From NCBI GenBank assembly GCA_003213135.1, contig QCNT01000004.1, positions 76,956-125,543 on the forward strand: 48,588 nt of DNA, given 5' to 3'. The stretch comes from Pelagibacteraceae bacterium AG-426-I15. GTDB lineage: Bacteria; Pseudomonadota; Alphaproteobacteria; Pelagibacterales; Pelagibacteraceae. The notes beneath the pieces were generated by a model, which was given only the letters and a program-made list of their open reading frames with translations, was not told where the DNA came from and did no database searches. The translations under genes were made by a program, and so were the position numbers. Shown piece by piece: positions 35,613 to 44,236 of the stretch (position 1 is the stretch's first letter; each line of letters starts with the position of its first letter).

Positions 35613-36581
35613 TTAAATTAAATAATCTTCAAAACTTTTTGCGTTTTTATGAAATTCTAATCTTTTTAAATATTCCTCAGGGTCTTTAATCTTAACAACA
35701 GCGTTATCAACTGTATTAATATAATCGAAAACTCTTGTCAGAAGAAATCTTAAAGCGGCGCCTTGAGAAAGAACTTTTATAGCTATTTTTTCATCTTTTG
35801 TTATTTTTCTAACCTCATTGTATCCTTCCATTAACTTTTTTGCTTTTGTAACATTAAAACTTAAATTTTGCTTCATTCCATCAAAGCATAAAGCATTGAA
35901 GCATATTGCAATTTCAAAAGCATAAAAATCATTACAAGAAAAATAAAAATCAATAAATCCTGAGAATTTATTATTTTTAAAAAAAATATTATCACTAAAT
36001 AAATCTGCATGAATGATCCCAGATGGTAAATCCTTTGGCCACTCTTTTTCTATGCTTATTAAATTTGCTTCAATTAATTTTGGTAGTTCAGGATGAATTT
36101 TGTTACACTTATCTTTAACTTGCGAAAATATACTTCTCCAAGATCTTACTGATAAATCATTTTTTCTTACAAATTTAAAATTCTTTGTTATTTGATGTAA
36201 TTTAGCAATTTGACTACCCACGATCTTACACTCTAAAGGAGTAAGATTACTTTTAGAGCTTCCTTCTAAAAAACTAACTATCATAAACTTTTTATTATTT
36301 GTATTTGATATATAATTGTTTTCTTTATTAGATATTGGCTTTGGGCAAACAAAACCATTTTTGCTTAGTTCAACCATTAAATTTGAAAAAAAGGGAAGAT
36401 CAGTCTCTTTAACCCTTCTTTCGTATATGGTTAAAATATATTTACCCTTTTCAGTTTCAATAAAATAATTGGTGTTCTCAATACCTTCTTTTATGCCATT
36501 AAACCTTTTAAGTTTGCCCAATTTATAATTCAATAAAATATTATTGATTTCTTCTTTTTCTAATTTTGTGTAAATAGCCAT
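35613..36581 (-). CDS. thrB: Homoserine kinase (ThrB2, APH fold)
   Basis: Phosphorylates homoserine, giving the substrate for ThrC. 322 residues of the aminoglycoside-phosphotransferase-like type found in alphaproteobacteria, not the GHMP type of E. coli. N-terminal GIKEGIENTNYFIET, and the catalytic loop IIHADLFSDNIFF followed by GFIDFYFS. Placed between ispH and rnhA, as in relatives. Abuts ispH with no gap. Confidence 0.93.
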   Translation of the reverse strand: MAIYTKLEKEEINNILLNYKLGKLKRFNGIKEGIENTNYFIETEKGKYILTIYERRVKETDLPFFSNLMVELSKNGFVCPKPISNKENNYISNTNNKKFMIVSFLEGSSKSNLTPLECKIVGSQIAKLHQITKNFKFVRKNDLSVRSWRSIFSQVKDKCNKIHPELPKLIEANLISIEKEWPKDLPSGIIHADLFSDNIFFKNNKFSGFIDFYFSCNDFYAFEIAICFNALCFDGMKQNLSFNVTKAKKLMEGYNEVRKITKDEKIAIKVLSQGAALRFLLTRVFDYINTVDNAVVKIKDPEEYLKRLEFHKNAKSFEDYLI

Positions 36582-37517
36582 TTAACTTAACTCTTTGGGT
36601 AATTTAAAAACTACCTTTTCATTAGCTGTTACAATTTCTTCAATCGAAACTTTCATATCCTTTTTAATTTCTGATATAAAATTTTGTACCAGCTCCTCAG
36701 GAGCAGATGCACCAGAAGATAAACCAATAGTTTTGCAGTTTTTAATTTTTTCTATTGGCGCTTTTTTCCCAAAGAAAATAAGTTCAGAATTTTGACACCC
36801 CGACTTTTTTGCAACTTCAACTAGCCTTGCAGAATTTGAAGAATTTCTGCTACCAATTACAAAAAACATTTCACAATTTGGCGCGATTTTTTTTACTGCT
36901 GACTGTCTGTTAGTGGTAGCGTAACAGATATCTTCTTTAATTGGCCCTCTTATATCTGGAAATTTAAATTTCAATGCTTTTATAATTTCTTTTGTATCAT
37001 CAACTGAAAGAGTTGTTTGAGTTACATATGCAAGAGGTTTTTTAGTTTTTAAATTTTTAACTTCATCAATAGTTTCAATAAGTTTAATCGATCCTTCAGG
37101 AAGTTGCCCCATAGTGCCAATAACTTCGGGATGATTTTTGTGTCCAATAAGAACAATGTCATAACCCTTTTGATTTAGCTGTTCAGTTTCTCTGTGAACC
37201 TTTGATACTAGAGGGCAGGTAGCATCAACGTAAAAAATTTTCTTCAACTTCGCCTCTTCTGGTACTTTTTTAGGAACACCATGGGCCGAAAAAATTACCG
37301 GCCGTGTTAAATCAGAAATTTCAGATATTTCCTCTACAAAGATAGCTCCAAGTTTTTTTAAAGCTTCAACCACGTTCTTATTGTGAACTATTTCGTGCCT
37401 CACATAAACAGGCGGACCATATTTTTTGAGAGTTTTTTTTACTATTTCTATTGCTCTATCAACTCCAGCACAAAATCCTCTTGGGGCGGCTAGATAGATT
37501 TTAATTTCTTTTTTCAT
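36582..37517 (-). CDS. ispH: 4-hydroxy-3-methylbut-2-enyl diphosphate reductase
   Basis: Last step of the MEP pathway, making IPP and DMAPP; [4Fe-4S] enzyme. 311 residues. Cluster ligands are C16 (APRGFCAGVDRA), C101 (VDATCPLVSKVH) and C198 (EDICYATTNRQ); substrate His and Glu lie in HEIVHN, AHGVPK and HPEVIGT. Its start overlaps blh by 17 bases, so isoprenoid precursor supply is encoded on the same run as the carotenoid genes that use it. Confidence 0.97.
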   Translation of the reverse strand: MKKEIKIYLAAPRGFCAGVDRAIEIVKKTLKKYGPPVYVRHEIVHNKNVVEALKKLGAIFVEEISEISDLTRPVIFSAHGVPKKVPEEAKLKKIFYVDATCPLVSKVHRETEQLNQKGYDIVLIGHKNHPEVIGTMGQLPEGSIKLIETIDEVKNLKTKKPLAYVTQTTLSVDDTKEIIKALKFKFPDIRGPIKEDICYATTNRQSAVKKIAPNCEMFFVIGSRNSSNSARLVEVAKKSGCQNSELIFFGKKAPIEKIKNCKTIGLSSGASAPEELVQNFISEIKKDMKVSIEEIVTANEKVVFKLPKELS

Positions 37518-38442
37518 TTATTTCTAATAAATATTCCAGCAATATATGCGGAAATGTTAGAGACGCCAAACCAATAAATATCACTTTAATAATTACATCA
37601 TTTAAACCATAGAATTTTGATAAAAAAACTGTTGCCAATAAATATAAAATTGCTGTTACCAAGGTTAAAGGCAAAGCTTTCTTAATAAAAAGTTTTACAC
37701 CATTAGAAAAATTATTTTTACTTAACTCATATGATATCGATATAATATGCCTTATAGAGTGAAGGAAGCAAAAATAAATAGTAAAAGCAATTAATGGTAT
37801 AAAAACAATATTTAAAATAATAATTGAAATTAGATCCAAAAGTAAAATTTCAAAATCTTTTAATCTATTTTTAAAAATAAAATATATATAACCTAAAATA
37901 TTTAAAAAAAGACAAATATTAACAATCCAATGTTTATTTTTAAGAAATATTAATAATTCATCACTCATCCATAAAGTTTCAAAAATTTTTAAAGTTTCAT
38001 CCAAATGAAAAAAAAGTGGGGCAAATACTATTAATGAACCTTTAACAAAATAAAATATTTGATCTATATAGGAATTTCCCTGATGTAAAAATGATGTATC
38101 CTCTCGTCCAAAATGATAAGAGGCAACAAATAGAAAACATAACAAAGTATAAGTACTATATAAATTCCAAATAAAAATTACTAAAACAGAGATAAATATA
38201 TAAACTCCAAAAAAAACAGACTTATAATTTATTTTATAAATTGAAAGTAATTTATTTGCCTTATAATTATCTAATGCACCATGAGATATTCCTATTGATA
38301 AAATCAAAAACAGGCAAATAAATAAAATAACAGTTTCATTAGAAAAAGAAGAAATATTTTTGGTCAAAAGAGCAATTGCAGATAGCACCACTGTCAAAAG
38401 TGTAAAATAAAATATATGCTTTCCATAAATTTTTTTTATCAT
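37501..38442 (-). CDS. blh: Beta-carotene 15,15'-dioxygenase (Brp/Blh family)
   Basis: Cleaves beta-carotene to two retinals, the chromophore of proteorhodopsin. 313 residues with about eight spans. The iron-binding histidines of the family are H54 (GISHGALDNY), H110 (SYHFGRED) and H228/H232 (FLHSIRHI). It directly follows crtY by one base, completing the route from phytoene to retinal. No rhodopsin gene is in the window, so retinal use is inferred. Confidence 0.93.
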   Translation of the reverse strand: MIKKIYGKHIFYFTLLTVVLSAIALLTKNISSFSNETVILFICLFLILSIGISHGALDNYKANKLLSIYKINYKSVFFGVYIFISVLVIFIWNLYSTYTLLCFLFVASYHFGREDTSFLHQGNSYIDQIFYFVKGSLIVFAPLFFHLDETLKIFETLWMSDELLIFLKNKHWIVNICLFLNILGYIYFIFKNRLKDFEILLLDLISIIILNIVFIPLIAFTIYFCFLHSIRHIISISYELSKNNFSNGVKLFIKKALPLTLVTAILYLLATVFLSKFYGLNDVIIKVIFIGLASLTFPHILLEYLLEINEKRN

Positions 38443-38443
38443 A

Positions 38444-39532
38444 TTAATTAAAAAGAGATTTTATAAATATCCACTTTGGCATTTTAAAAATAACTATTAT
38501 GTCATCTATCAAATTACTTTTATTTGATAGAAATTTTATAATACTGTTATTAAATATACCAAAAAGATTATAGAATAATTTAGGCATAATTTCAGGATGT
38601 GTATCTAAAACTTTCATAAATATTTTATCAAAAAGGTAGTATTTTTTCTTTATTTGAAATCTTTTAACCTCATTAATATTATCAATATTCATTCTAATAT
38701 ATTTTGAATGTTCTTGAATATTTAAAAATGTATAGCCAGTACTAGCTCTTGTCATTCCACCTGCAGTTCCGATATTTATGAAATTTTTTTTATTTTTTTG
38801 TTGTACAGGAAAAAGTGGTATTGCTCCTTTTTCTGAGTATTTAATTTTATAATCAGACCTTTTTAAACGCATCCATCGCCAAAGCCATTGATCGATTTGT
38901 TTTTGGTAGTCAAATAATTTTTTATCGTATTTTGAAAACCAAGTCGTTTCTACAAGCATACGATTTTTTTTGAACGGCAGAGTATATATAAAGTGCACTG
39001 AATTTCTTTGATCACAATCGAAATTCATCAAATCAAATTTATTAAGGTCATAAGTCGGTTCTTTAGATTTGAATTCTATTTCTATACCGTAAAAGTGTTG
39101 CCAGTAATTTACTTTATCTCTACTAAATTTTTTTATAGATGGTACGCTATTAAAAACGACAGACCCTTTAAACTGGGACTTATTTAATTTTTTTTTGAAA
39201 ATGATATTTTTATTTTTTTTTAATTTTTTAAGTATTTTTTGGTAAAATTTCCCACTATCTATACTTTGGTAGGGATAAGAGCCGCAATCACTTTCACTAT
39301 TTTTTCCTAAAAATTCAGTTACATAAAATCTATCCCAACTCTTTTTTACACAATCATTAAAATTATGATTTATTACTTTCCAATATGACCAAGTTTTATC
39401 CCTTTTATAATTTGTTCTTGGATCAATAATAGCAAGTTTTTTATTTTTTAACTTTTTATGAAGATCTAGTTCATAAGCCAAAGATAATCCCGCACATCCA
39501 CCCCCAATTATTATGAAATCAAATTCTTTCAT
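38444..39532 (-). CDS. crtY: Lycopene beta-cyclase
   Basis: Closes both ends of lycopene to form beta-carotene. 362 residues. FAD-binding start IIIGGGCAGLSLAYEL (8-23), then IDPRTNYKRDKTWSYW, MLVETTWFS (catalytic ET region), and GTAGGMTRASTGYTFLNIQ (flavin region). The family is the CrtY type, not CrtL heterodimers. Overlaps crtB by 14 bases. Confidence 0.93.
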   Translation of the reverse strand: MKEFDFIIIGGGCAGLSLAYELDLHKKLKNKKLAIIDPRTNYKRDKTWSYWKVINHNFNDCVKKSWDRFYVTEFLGKNSESDCGSYPYQSIDSGKFYQKILKKLKKNKNIIFKKKLNKSQFKGSVVFNSVPSIKKFSRDKVNYWQHFYGIEIEFKSKEPTYDLNKFDLMNFDCDQRNSVHFIYTLPFKKNRMLVETTWFSKYDKKLFDYQKQIDQWLWRWMRLKRSDYKIKYSEKGAIPLFPVQQKNKKNFINIGTAGGMTRASTGYTFLNIQEHSKYIRMNIDNINEVKRFQIKKKYYLFDKIFMKVLDTHPEIMPKLFYNLFGIFNNSIIKFLSNKSNLIDDIIVIFKMPKWIFIKSLFN

Positions 39533-40382
39533 TAAGCCTTATATCCTCGTTAATTAAATTGTATTCAATTTCTTTCTCATATTCTTTTGGTCTTATAAAA
39601 AAAAGCTTTACAAAGTCTATAAGGGAAAGAATTGTTTGAATTGTCTTGCTAAAATTTGAAACATAAATTTTCCCAGCTTTTTGATAATCAAAAATATCTT
39701 TTTTTTCCAATATTTTTTTTCCTATATGTCTGTAAACTCTTCTAGCAACAATAATTGAAAAACGACAGCTAAGTGGAATATCTTTTATACCCTCAAAAGA
39801 ACTATCGTAAAAAGTATTAGCTTTTGAAATAGTATTTTTTATATCCAAGAAAATATCTTTAGATTTTTTTATCAAATAAGTTCTGTTTTTTTTTTCATCT
39901 TCAACCACATCTCGCGCTATATTTGTAAGTTGCATCGCAATACCCAAATCAATTGCCCTTTGTAAAGATTCTCTTTTTTTTACTCCAAATATTTTTGCCA
40001 TCATTAAACCCACTGTTCCGGCAACTCTATAAGAGTAAATCAGTAATTCCTTTTCTGTTTTCATTCTTACTTCTTTTTTTAGATCAGAACTCACTCCATC
40101 AAATAAATCGTCAACTATTTTCTTTGAAATATTTATTTCATCCATTAAATCCCACATATTCTTTATTACACTGTTATTTTTATTTTTCCCCTCAAACTTT
40201 TTCTTAAATTCTTCAAGCTCTTTTTTTTTTATTTCTAAGTCTATATTTTGGTCAGCGATATTATCTATTGTTCTACAAAAATCGTATAAAACAGAGCACT
40301 TAAAATAGATTTTTTTTGGTAAAAAGAAACCTGACCAATTAAACGATTTTGCATAAATAGATAAATAATTTTTTGTAGTCAT
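39519..40382 (-). CDS. crtB: Phytoene synthase
   Basis: Joins two geranylgeranyl diphosphates to phytoene. 287 residues, all-helical trans-isoprenyl diphosphate synthase fold. The first Asp-rich motif is DFCRTIDNIAD (34-44) and the second is TNIARDVVED; YSYRVAGTVGLMMAKIFG lies between. Start overlaps the crtI stop by one base. A GGPP synthase gene (crtE) is not in the window. Confidence 0.94.
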   Translation of the reverse strand: MTTKNYLSIYAKSFNWSGFFLPKKIYFKCSVLYDFCRTIDNIADQNIDLEIKKKELEEFKKKFEGKNKNNSVIKNMWDLMDEINISKKIVDDLFDGVSSDLKKEVRMKTEKELLIYSYRVAGTVGLMMAKIFGVKKRESLQRAIDLGIAMQLTNIARDVVEDEKKNRTYLIKKSKDIFLDIKNTISKANTFYDSSFEGIKDIPLSCRFSIIVARRVYRHIGKKILEKKDIFDYQKAGKIYVSNFSKTIQTILSLIDFVKLFFIRPKEYEKEIEYNLINEDIRLNERI

Positions 40383-41848
40383 TATAAAATTTTATCTAGA
40401 ACCTTAGCCGATGAGATAACACCTGGCATTCCCGCACCAGGATGTGTCCCGGCCCCAACAAAATATAAATTATCAAAAATTTCTGATTGATTATGAAATC
40501 TAAAATAAGCCGATTGAGAGAATTTTGGTTGTATAGAAAATCCTGAACCATGTAGAGTAGCTAAATCTTTTTCAAAATAATCTGGTGTGAGGTAAAAATC
40601 GCTAACAACATTTTCTTTAATACCAGGCAAAACTGATTTATTCATTTTATCTAAAACTAAGTTTTTAAATTTCTCACCTTCCTCTGACCAATTAATATTT
40701 GATAAATTATTTGGTACTGGAACAAGTACATAAAAAGCGTCTTGACCATCCGGTGCCATATTAGGATCTGTTGCCGAGGGTCTGTGTAAATAATAACTTA
40801 TGTCATCTGAAAGCTCCTTTTTCTCAAAAATTTTTTCCAAATGCTTCTCATAAGATTTTCCAAATACAATAGTGTGATGCGCAACGTCTTTGTATTGTTT
40901 TTTTGATCCAAAATAATAAACAAAAAGTCCCATTGAGTAATCCATTCTTTTCATTTTTTGTTTAAATAAAAAATTATAATTATTTTTTGATTTAATTAAA
41001 TTTTTATATACGTTAGGTGGATCAGAGTTACAAACAACGTAATCACAATTAATAATTTCTGATTTATTAATTTTTACAGCTTTAATATTTTTTTTATTAG
41101 AAATTATCTCTGTGACTTCTGTATTTTTCATAATCTTGATACCTTCCTCGTTCATTAATTTCTCAAGAGCTTTCACTACATTCCCAGTACCACCCATTGA
41201 GTAATGTATTCCCCATTTTTTTTCTAAAAACAGAATTAGTGTATATATTGAAGTAGTAGTAAAAGGGTTGCCGCCTACCAGAAGAGGGTGCATGCTAAAA
41301 ACTCTTCTTAACTTCTCGTTTGATATATAATTTGAAACTAGCCCATAAACAGATTTATAACTTTTTAAATTTAGCAAAGCAGGTATCTGTTTGAGCATAA
41401 AAGATAAATTATTAAATGGTTTATCTGACAGGTCAGTAAAACCTTTGTCAAAAATTTTTTCTGTAAAATTAACTAACTCATTATATCCTTTAAAGTCTTT
41501 CTCAGAAAATTTTTTAATCTCTTTCTCCATTGACTTTTCATGACCTGAATAATCAAAAGTATCACCGTCGCTAAAAACAAAACGATACCACAAAGACAAT
41601 GGAACTATGTCTACGTAATCAGAAATTTTTTTATTAAATAGTGAAAACAATTCCTCAAAAAGGTAGGGAGCAGTTATAACTGTAGGGCCGCCGTCGTAGA
41701 TAAAACTGCCCTTTTTAAAAACTCTAGCTCGTCCTCCTAAGTCAGGATGTTTTTCGACGAGTATAATATCGAAACCCTTAGCCTTTAATCTAAGAGCTGA
41801 TGCAAGACCCCCAAAACCTGATCCAATAACTATAACCTTTTTAGCCAT
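40382..41848 (-). CDS. crtI: Phytoene desaturase (lycopene-forming, CrtI type)
   Basis: Desaturates phytoene to lycopene with FAD. 488 residues. N-terminal VIVIGSGFGGLASALRL (5-21), DLGGRARVFKKGSF, YDGGPTVITAPYLFEELF, and the C-terminal GAGTHPGAGMPGVISSAK, all typical of CrtI. It starts only 16 bases after the atpF stop, with no terminator or clear promoter between, so read-through from the ATP synthase genes is likely. Confidence 0.96.
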   Translation of the reverse strand: MAKKVIVIGSGFGGLASALRLKAKGFDIILVEKHPDLGGRARVFKKGSFIYDGGPTVITAPYLFEELFSLFNKKISDYVDIVPLSLWYRFVFSDGDTFDYSGHEKSMEKEIKKFSEKDFKGYNELVNFTEKIFDKGFTDLSDKPFNNLSFMLKQIPALLNLKSYKSVYGLVSNYISNEKLRRVFSMHPLLVGGNPFTTTSIYTLILFLEKKWGIHYSMGGTGNVVKALEKLMNEEGIKIMKNTEVTEIISNKKNIKAVKINKSEIINCDYVVCNSDPPNVYKNLIKSKNNYNFLFKQKMKRMDYSMGLFVYYFGSKKQYKDVAHHTIVFGKSYEKHLEKIFEKKELSDDISYYLHRPSATDPNMAPDGQDAFYVLVPVPNNLSNINWSEEGEKFKNLVLDKMNKSVLPGIKENVVSDFYLTPDYFEKDLATLHGSGFSIQPKFSQSAYFRFHNQSEIFDNLYFVGAGTHPGAGMPGVISSAKVLDKIL

Positions 41849-41864
41849 ATGAAAGGATCTTACT

Positions 41865-42362
41865 CTAGATAGATTTGTTTTTTAAAATCTTTTTTGCCTC
41901 TTCAATGCTTGAAATATAAATTTTATCAAGTTTTTTCTTATCAATAGAGTTTTTTATGAGCCTTTCGACCGAGCTAATTGCAATATTGATAGATGTATTT
42001 TTAATATCTTTAATAGCCTGTATCTTCATTTGTTTAATTTTATCTTCTGAAGATTTTTTTCTACTTTCTATGACTTTATGAAAATCCTCGTTTGTCTTAA
42101 TTATATTTTTTTCAGCTTGATTTTTAGCATTAGAAATTAATTTCTCTATTTCCTTTTTAGATCCACTTATTTTATTTTCGTACTCACTCAATATATTTTT
42201 TGCATCATCTTTTAATTTTTCAGCATTGTCCAAATCATTTTTTATTTTCTTAATACTTTCGTTCATAGATTTATCGATTTTTTGTGGTACTTTTAAATAA
42301 ATAATCAAACCAATAAAAATTAAAAAAGATATTGCAACCCAAAATGTAGCATCAATAATCAT
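41865..42362 (-). CDS. atpF: ATP synthase F0 subunit b
   Basis: Peripheral stalk subunit. 165 residues: one N-terminal span (about 8-24), then a long charged coiled coil (30-160). The second of two b-type genes, two bases after b'. Which is b and which is b' follows gene order in alphaproteobacteria (a, c, b', b). F1 genes are not adjacent, as usual in alphaproteobacteria where F0 and F1 operons are separate. Confidence 0.88.
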   Translation of the reverse strand: MIIDATFWVAISFLIFIGLIIYLKVPQKIDKSMNESIKKIKNDLDNAEKLKDDAKNILSEYENKISGSKKEIEKLISNAKNQAEKNIIKTNEDFHKVIESRKKSSEDKIKQMKIQAIKDIKNTSINIAISSVERLIKNSIDKKKLDKIYISSIEEAKKILKNKSI

Positions 42363-42364
42363 AT

Positions 42365-42934
42365 TTATTTCTCAGTCTCTCTTTTTAAAACCTCTGACAC
42401 TGTTGCCTTAATACTGCTTTGGTTTCCATCTTCTCCAAATATATCTTTTAGCAAATAAGAAACAATGTCTTCAGAAATATTTATTATCTTTTTGCCAGAT
42501 TCAGATTTAAATTTTTTTACCTCATTTTCAGCAGCAATTATTTCTTTTTCAATTTCTTTTTGCATTTTAACCTTTTTTGTTTGGATATCTTCGTTTAATC
42601 TTTGTCTATTATCAGAAAGAATTTTCTTGGACTCTAATTTAGCATTTTCAATAAGATCTTGATAAGTTTTAAGTTTCTTTTCTGCTTCCTCTTTAAACGT
42701 TTTTGCTTCTTCTAAATCTTTTCTTATTTTATTTTCTCTTGCATCTAAGTTGTCTTTTATTTTTGGAATAAAAATTTTAGCCATCAATATATAAATTGAT
42801 GAGAAAATAATAATCAACCAAAAAGCTTGAGATGCCCAATATTTTGGGTCGAGCTGAGGCATACCAGCCTCAGCTGCACCAAGATTTCCACCAATAGATG
42901 TGGAAAAAATTAAAAAAATAAAAAAATTTTTCAT
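42365..42934 (-). CDS. atpF': ATP synthase F0 subunit b'
   Basis: Second peripheral stalk subunit, forming a b/b' heterodimer. 189 residues from the ATG at 42934 (MKNFFIFLIF). A TTG twelve bases upstream could also start it. It has an N-terminal hydrophobic stretch resembling a signal sequence, the MPQLDPKYWASQAFWLIIIF block typical of alphaproteobacterial b', then a coiled coil (60-170). Lies between atpE (21 bases) and atpF (2 bases). Confidence 0.88.
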   Translation of the reverse strand: MKNFFIFLIFSTSIGGNLGAAEAGMPQLDPKYWASQAFWLIIIFSSIYILMAKIFIPKIKDNLDARENKIRKDLEEAKTFKEEAEKKLKTYQDLIENAKLESKKILSDNRQRLNEDIQTKKVKMQKEIEKEIIAAENEVKKFKSESGKKIINISEDIVSYLLKDIFGEDGNQSSIKATVSEVLKRETEK

Positions 42935-42955
42935 TCTTCTAATCAAAAACTAAAA

Positions 42956-43183
42956 TTAAAACGCGAAAAGTATTATTAGCGCCACAACCAATCCAAAAAG
43001 ACCAGTTGCCTCAGCTAACGCAAACCCTAAAAGTAGATTAGGGAATTGCTTTTGGGCTGCAGACGGGTTTCGCATTGCTCCAGATAAATAATTTCCGAAG
43101 ATTATTCCAATACCAACACCAGCGCCAGCCAAAGCAATAGCCGCCAAACCTGCTCCTATCATTTTTGCTGCTTCTAGTTCCAT
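42956..43183 (-). CDS. atpE: ATP synthase F0 subunit c
   Basis: Forms the proton-driven rotor ring. 75 residues, two spans, with the Gly/Ala helix GAGLAAIALAGAGVGIGIIF (10-29), the polar loop RNPSAAQKQ and the ion-binding E58 in FALAEATGLF. The residues around E58 are those of proton-type rings; the Gln of sodium-type rings is missing. A strong AGGAGG precedes the start, unlike its neighbours, which fits the need for many copies. Confidence 0.97.
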   Translation of the reverse strand: MELEAAKMIGAGLAAIALAGAGVGIGIIFGNYLSGAMRNPSAAQKQFPNLLLGFALAEATGLFGLVVALIILFAF

Positions 43184-43193
43184 TTTTCCTCCT
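43184..43193 (-). promoter_or_regulatory. Strong ribosome binding site of atpE
   Basis: The reverse strand reads AGGAGG, four A, then the atpE ATG. A perfect six-base Shine-Dalgarno match is exceptional in this window, where most genes have none. It probably raises c-subunit output above the rest of the operon. Confidence 0.7.
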
Positions 43194-43201
43194 TTTTTTT
43201 G

Positions 43202-43936
43202 TTAGTGATGTAAATTTAATGCATCGTTTAAATAAATGCATGTCAAAATTGCAAATACATAGGCTTGTAAAAATGCTACCAATATTTCCAAACCTGTAAG
43301 TGCAACAGAAAAAGTAAGAGGAAGCCATCCTCCAATTAAACCTAAACTAATAACAAATCCCCCAAAAACTTTTAACATTGTATGACCAGCCATCATGTTA
43401 GCAAACAGTCTTACTGATAAACTTATAGGTCTACTTAAATATGAAATAATCTCTATGATACTAATAATTGGTAACAATACTATTGGAACTCCGCTAGGCA
43501 CAAATATTTTTAAATATTTAAAACCATGCATAATAAACCCAAGTATTGTCACTCCAATAAAAATAAATATTGCAAAAGTTAATGTTACAATTATATGGCT
43601 TGTTACAGTGAAAGAATAAGGCAACATTCCAACCATATTGCAAAATAAAATAAAAATAAAAAGACTAAATATAAACGGAAAATAAGGTTTTGCCTTTTTC
43701 CCAGCCGTATCGCTAATCATTTTAGCTATAAAGTTATAAAGCATTTCAGACAGAAGTTGAGCTTTGTTTGGAATTAACTTTTTTTCTCTTGTCCCCAGTA
43801 ATAACAATAAAGCTAATAGCGCAGCACTTATCAGCATGAAGAGACTAGCGTTTGTGAATGATAAATCAACACCAGATATTTCAATTTCCGGTCCAATTCT
43901 GTGTACTTTAAATTGGTGCATTGGATTTGTAGCCAT
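43202..43936 (-). CDS. atpB: ATP synthase F0 subunit a
   Basis: Membrane stator half-channel for protons. 244 residues with about six spans. The essential arginine is R176 in SLSVRLFANMMAGH; the earlier MLYNFIAKMI and NMVGMLPYSFTVTSH blocks are typical. Three bases after atpI and 18 before atpE. Order atpI-a-c-b'-b is the standard alphaproteobacterial F0 operon. Confidence 0.96.
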   Translation of the reverse strand: MATNPMHQFKVHRIGPEIEISGVDLSFTNASLFMLISAALLALLLLLGTREKKLIPNKAQLLSEMLYNFIAKMISDTAGKKAKPYFPFIFSLFIFILFCNMVGMLPYSFTVTSHIIVTLTFAIFIFIGVTILGFIMHGFKYLKIFVPSGVPIVLLPIISIIEIISYLSRPISLSVRLFANMMAGHTMLKVFGGFVISLGLIGGWLPLTFSVALTGLEILVAFLQAYVFAILTCIYLNDALNLHH

Positions 43937-43939
43937 GGT

Positions 43940-44230
43940 CTAATCTTCTTCCTTTTGCATTCTTTTTGCAGCTCTAAAAACATTAATGATCCCTGCAGCG
44001 GCTCCAAAAAGAAAGAATAAAATTATTAATATTGGTTTAGTATCAAACCAGCTATCTAAAATAAACCCAATAATTGTCCCAACTATTACTGCAGCCACCA
44101 GTTCAGTGCCTAACTTAAAAGCATTTCCAAGATAATTACCTTTACCTTTATTGTCTCTAATATTATTTTTACTTGCTAACTTAGATTTTGCAATTTTAAG
44201 GCGAGTTTTAATGTCCTCTAAATCACTCAT
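43940..44230 (-). CDS. atpI: ATP synthase assembly protein AtpI
   Basis: 96 residues. Polar, Lys-rich N-terminus (1-30), then two spans (about 42-60 and 66-84) with Gly-rich packing (VGTIIGFILD, LFGAAAGIINVFR). Matches the AtpI/F0F1-ATPase subunit family that helps assemble the c ring. Starts six bases after the smc stop, so ATP synthase transcription may begin upstream of smc. Confidence 0.85.
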   Translation of the reverse strand: MSDLEDIKTRLKIAKSKLASKNNIRDNKGKGNYLGNAFKLGTELVAAVIVGTIIGFILDSWFDTKPILIILFFLFGAAAGIINVFRAAKRMQKEED

Positions 44231-44236
44231 TTAATT

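Noticed and set aside
42935-42946. TTG start for the b' subunit four codons upstream
   Set aside because: The ATG at 42934 directly precedes the hydrophobic N-terminus; the TTG start is possible but has no better ribosome site.
43038-43328. Leftward 96-residue Cys-rich frame across the atpB-atpE junction
   Set aside because: Out-of-frame reading of subunits a and c; its Cys come from Gly/Ala codons of the real frames.
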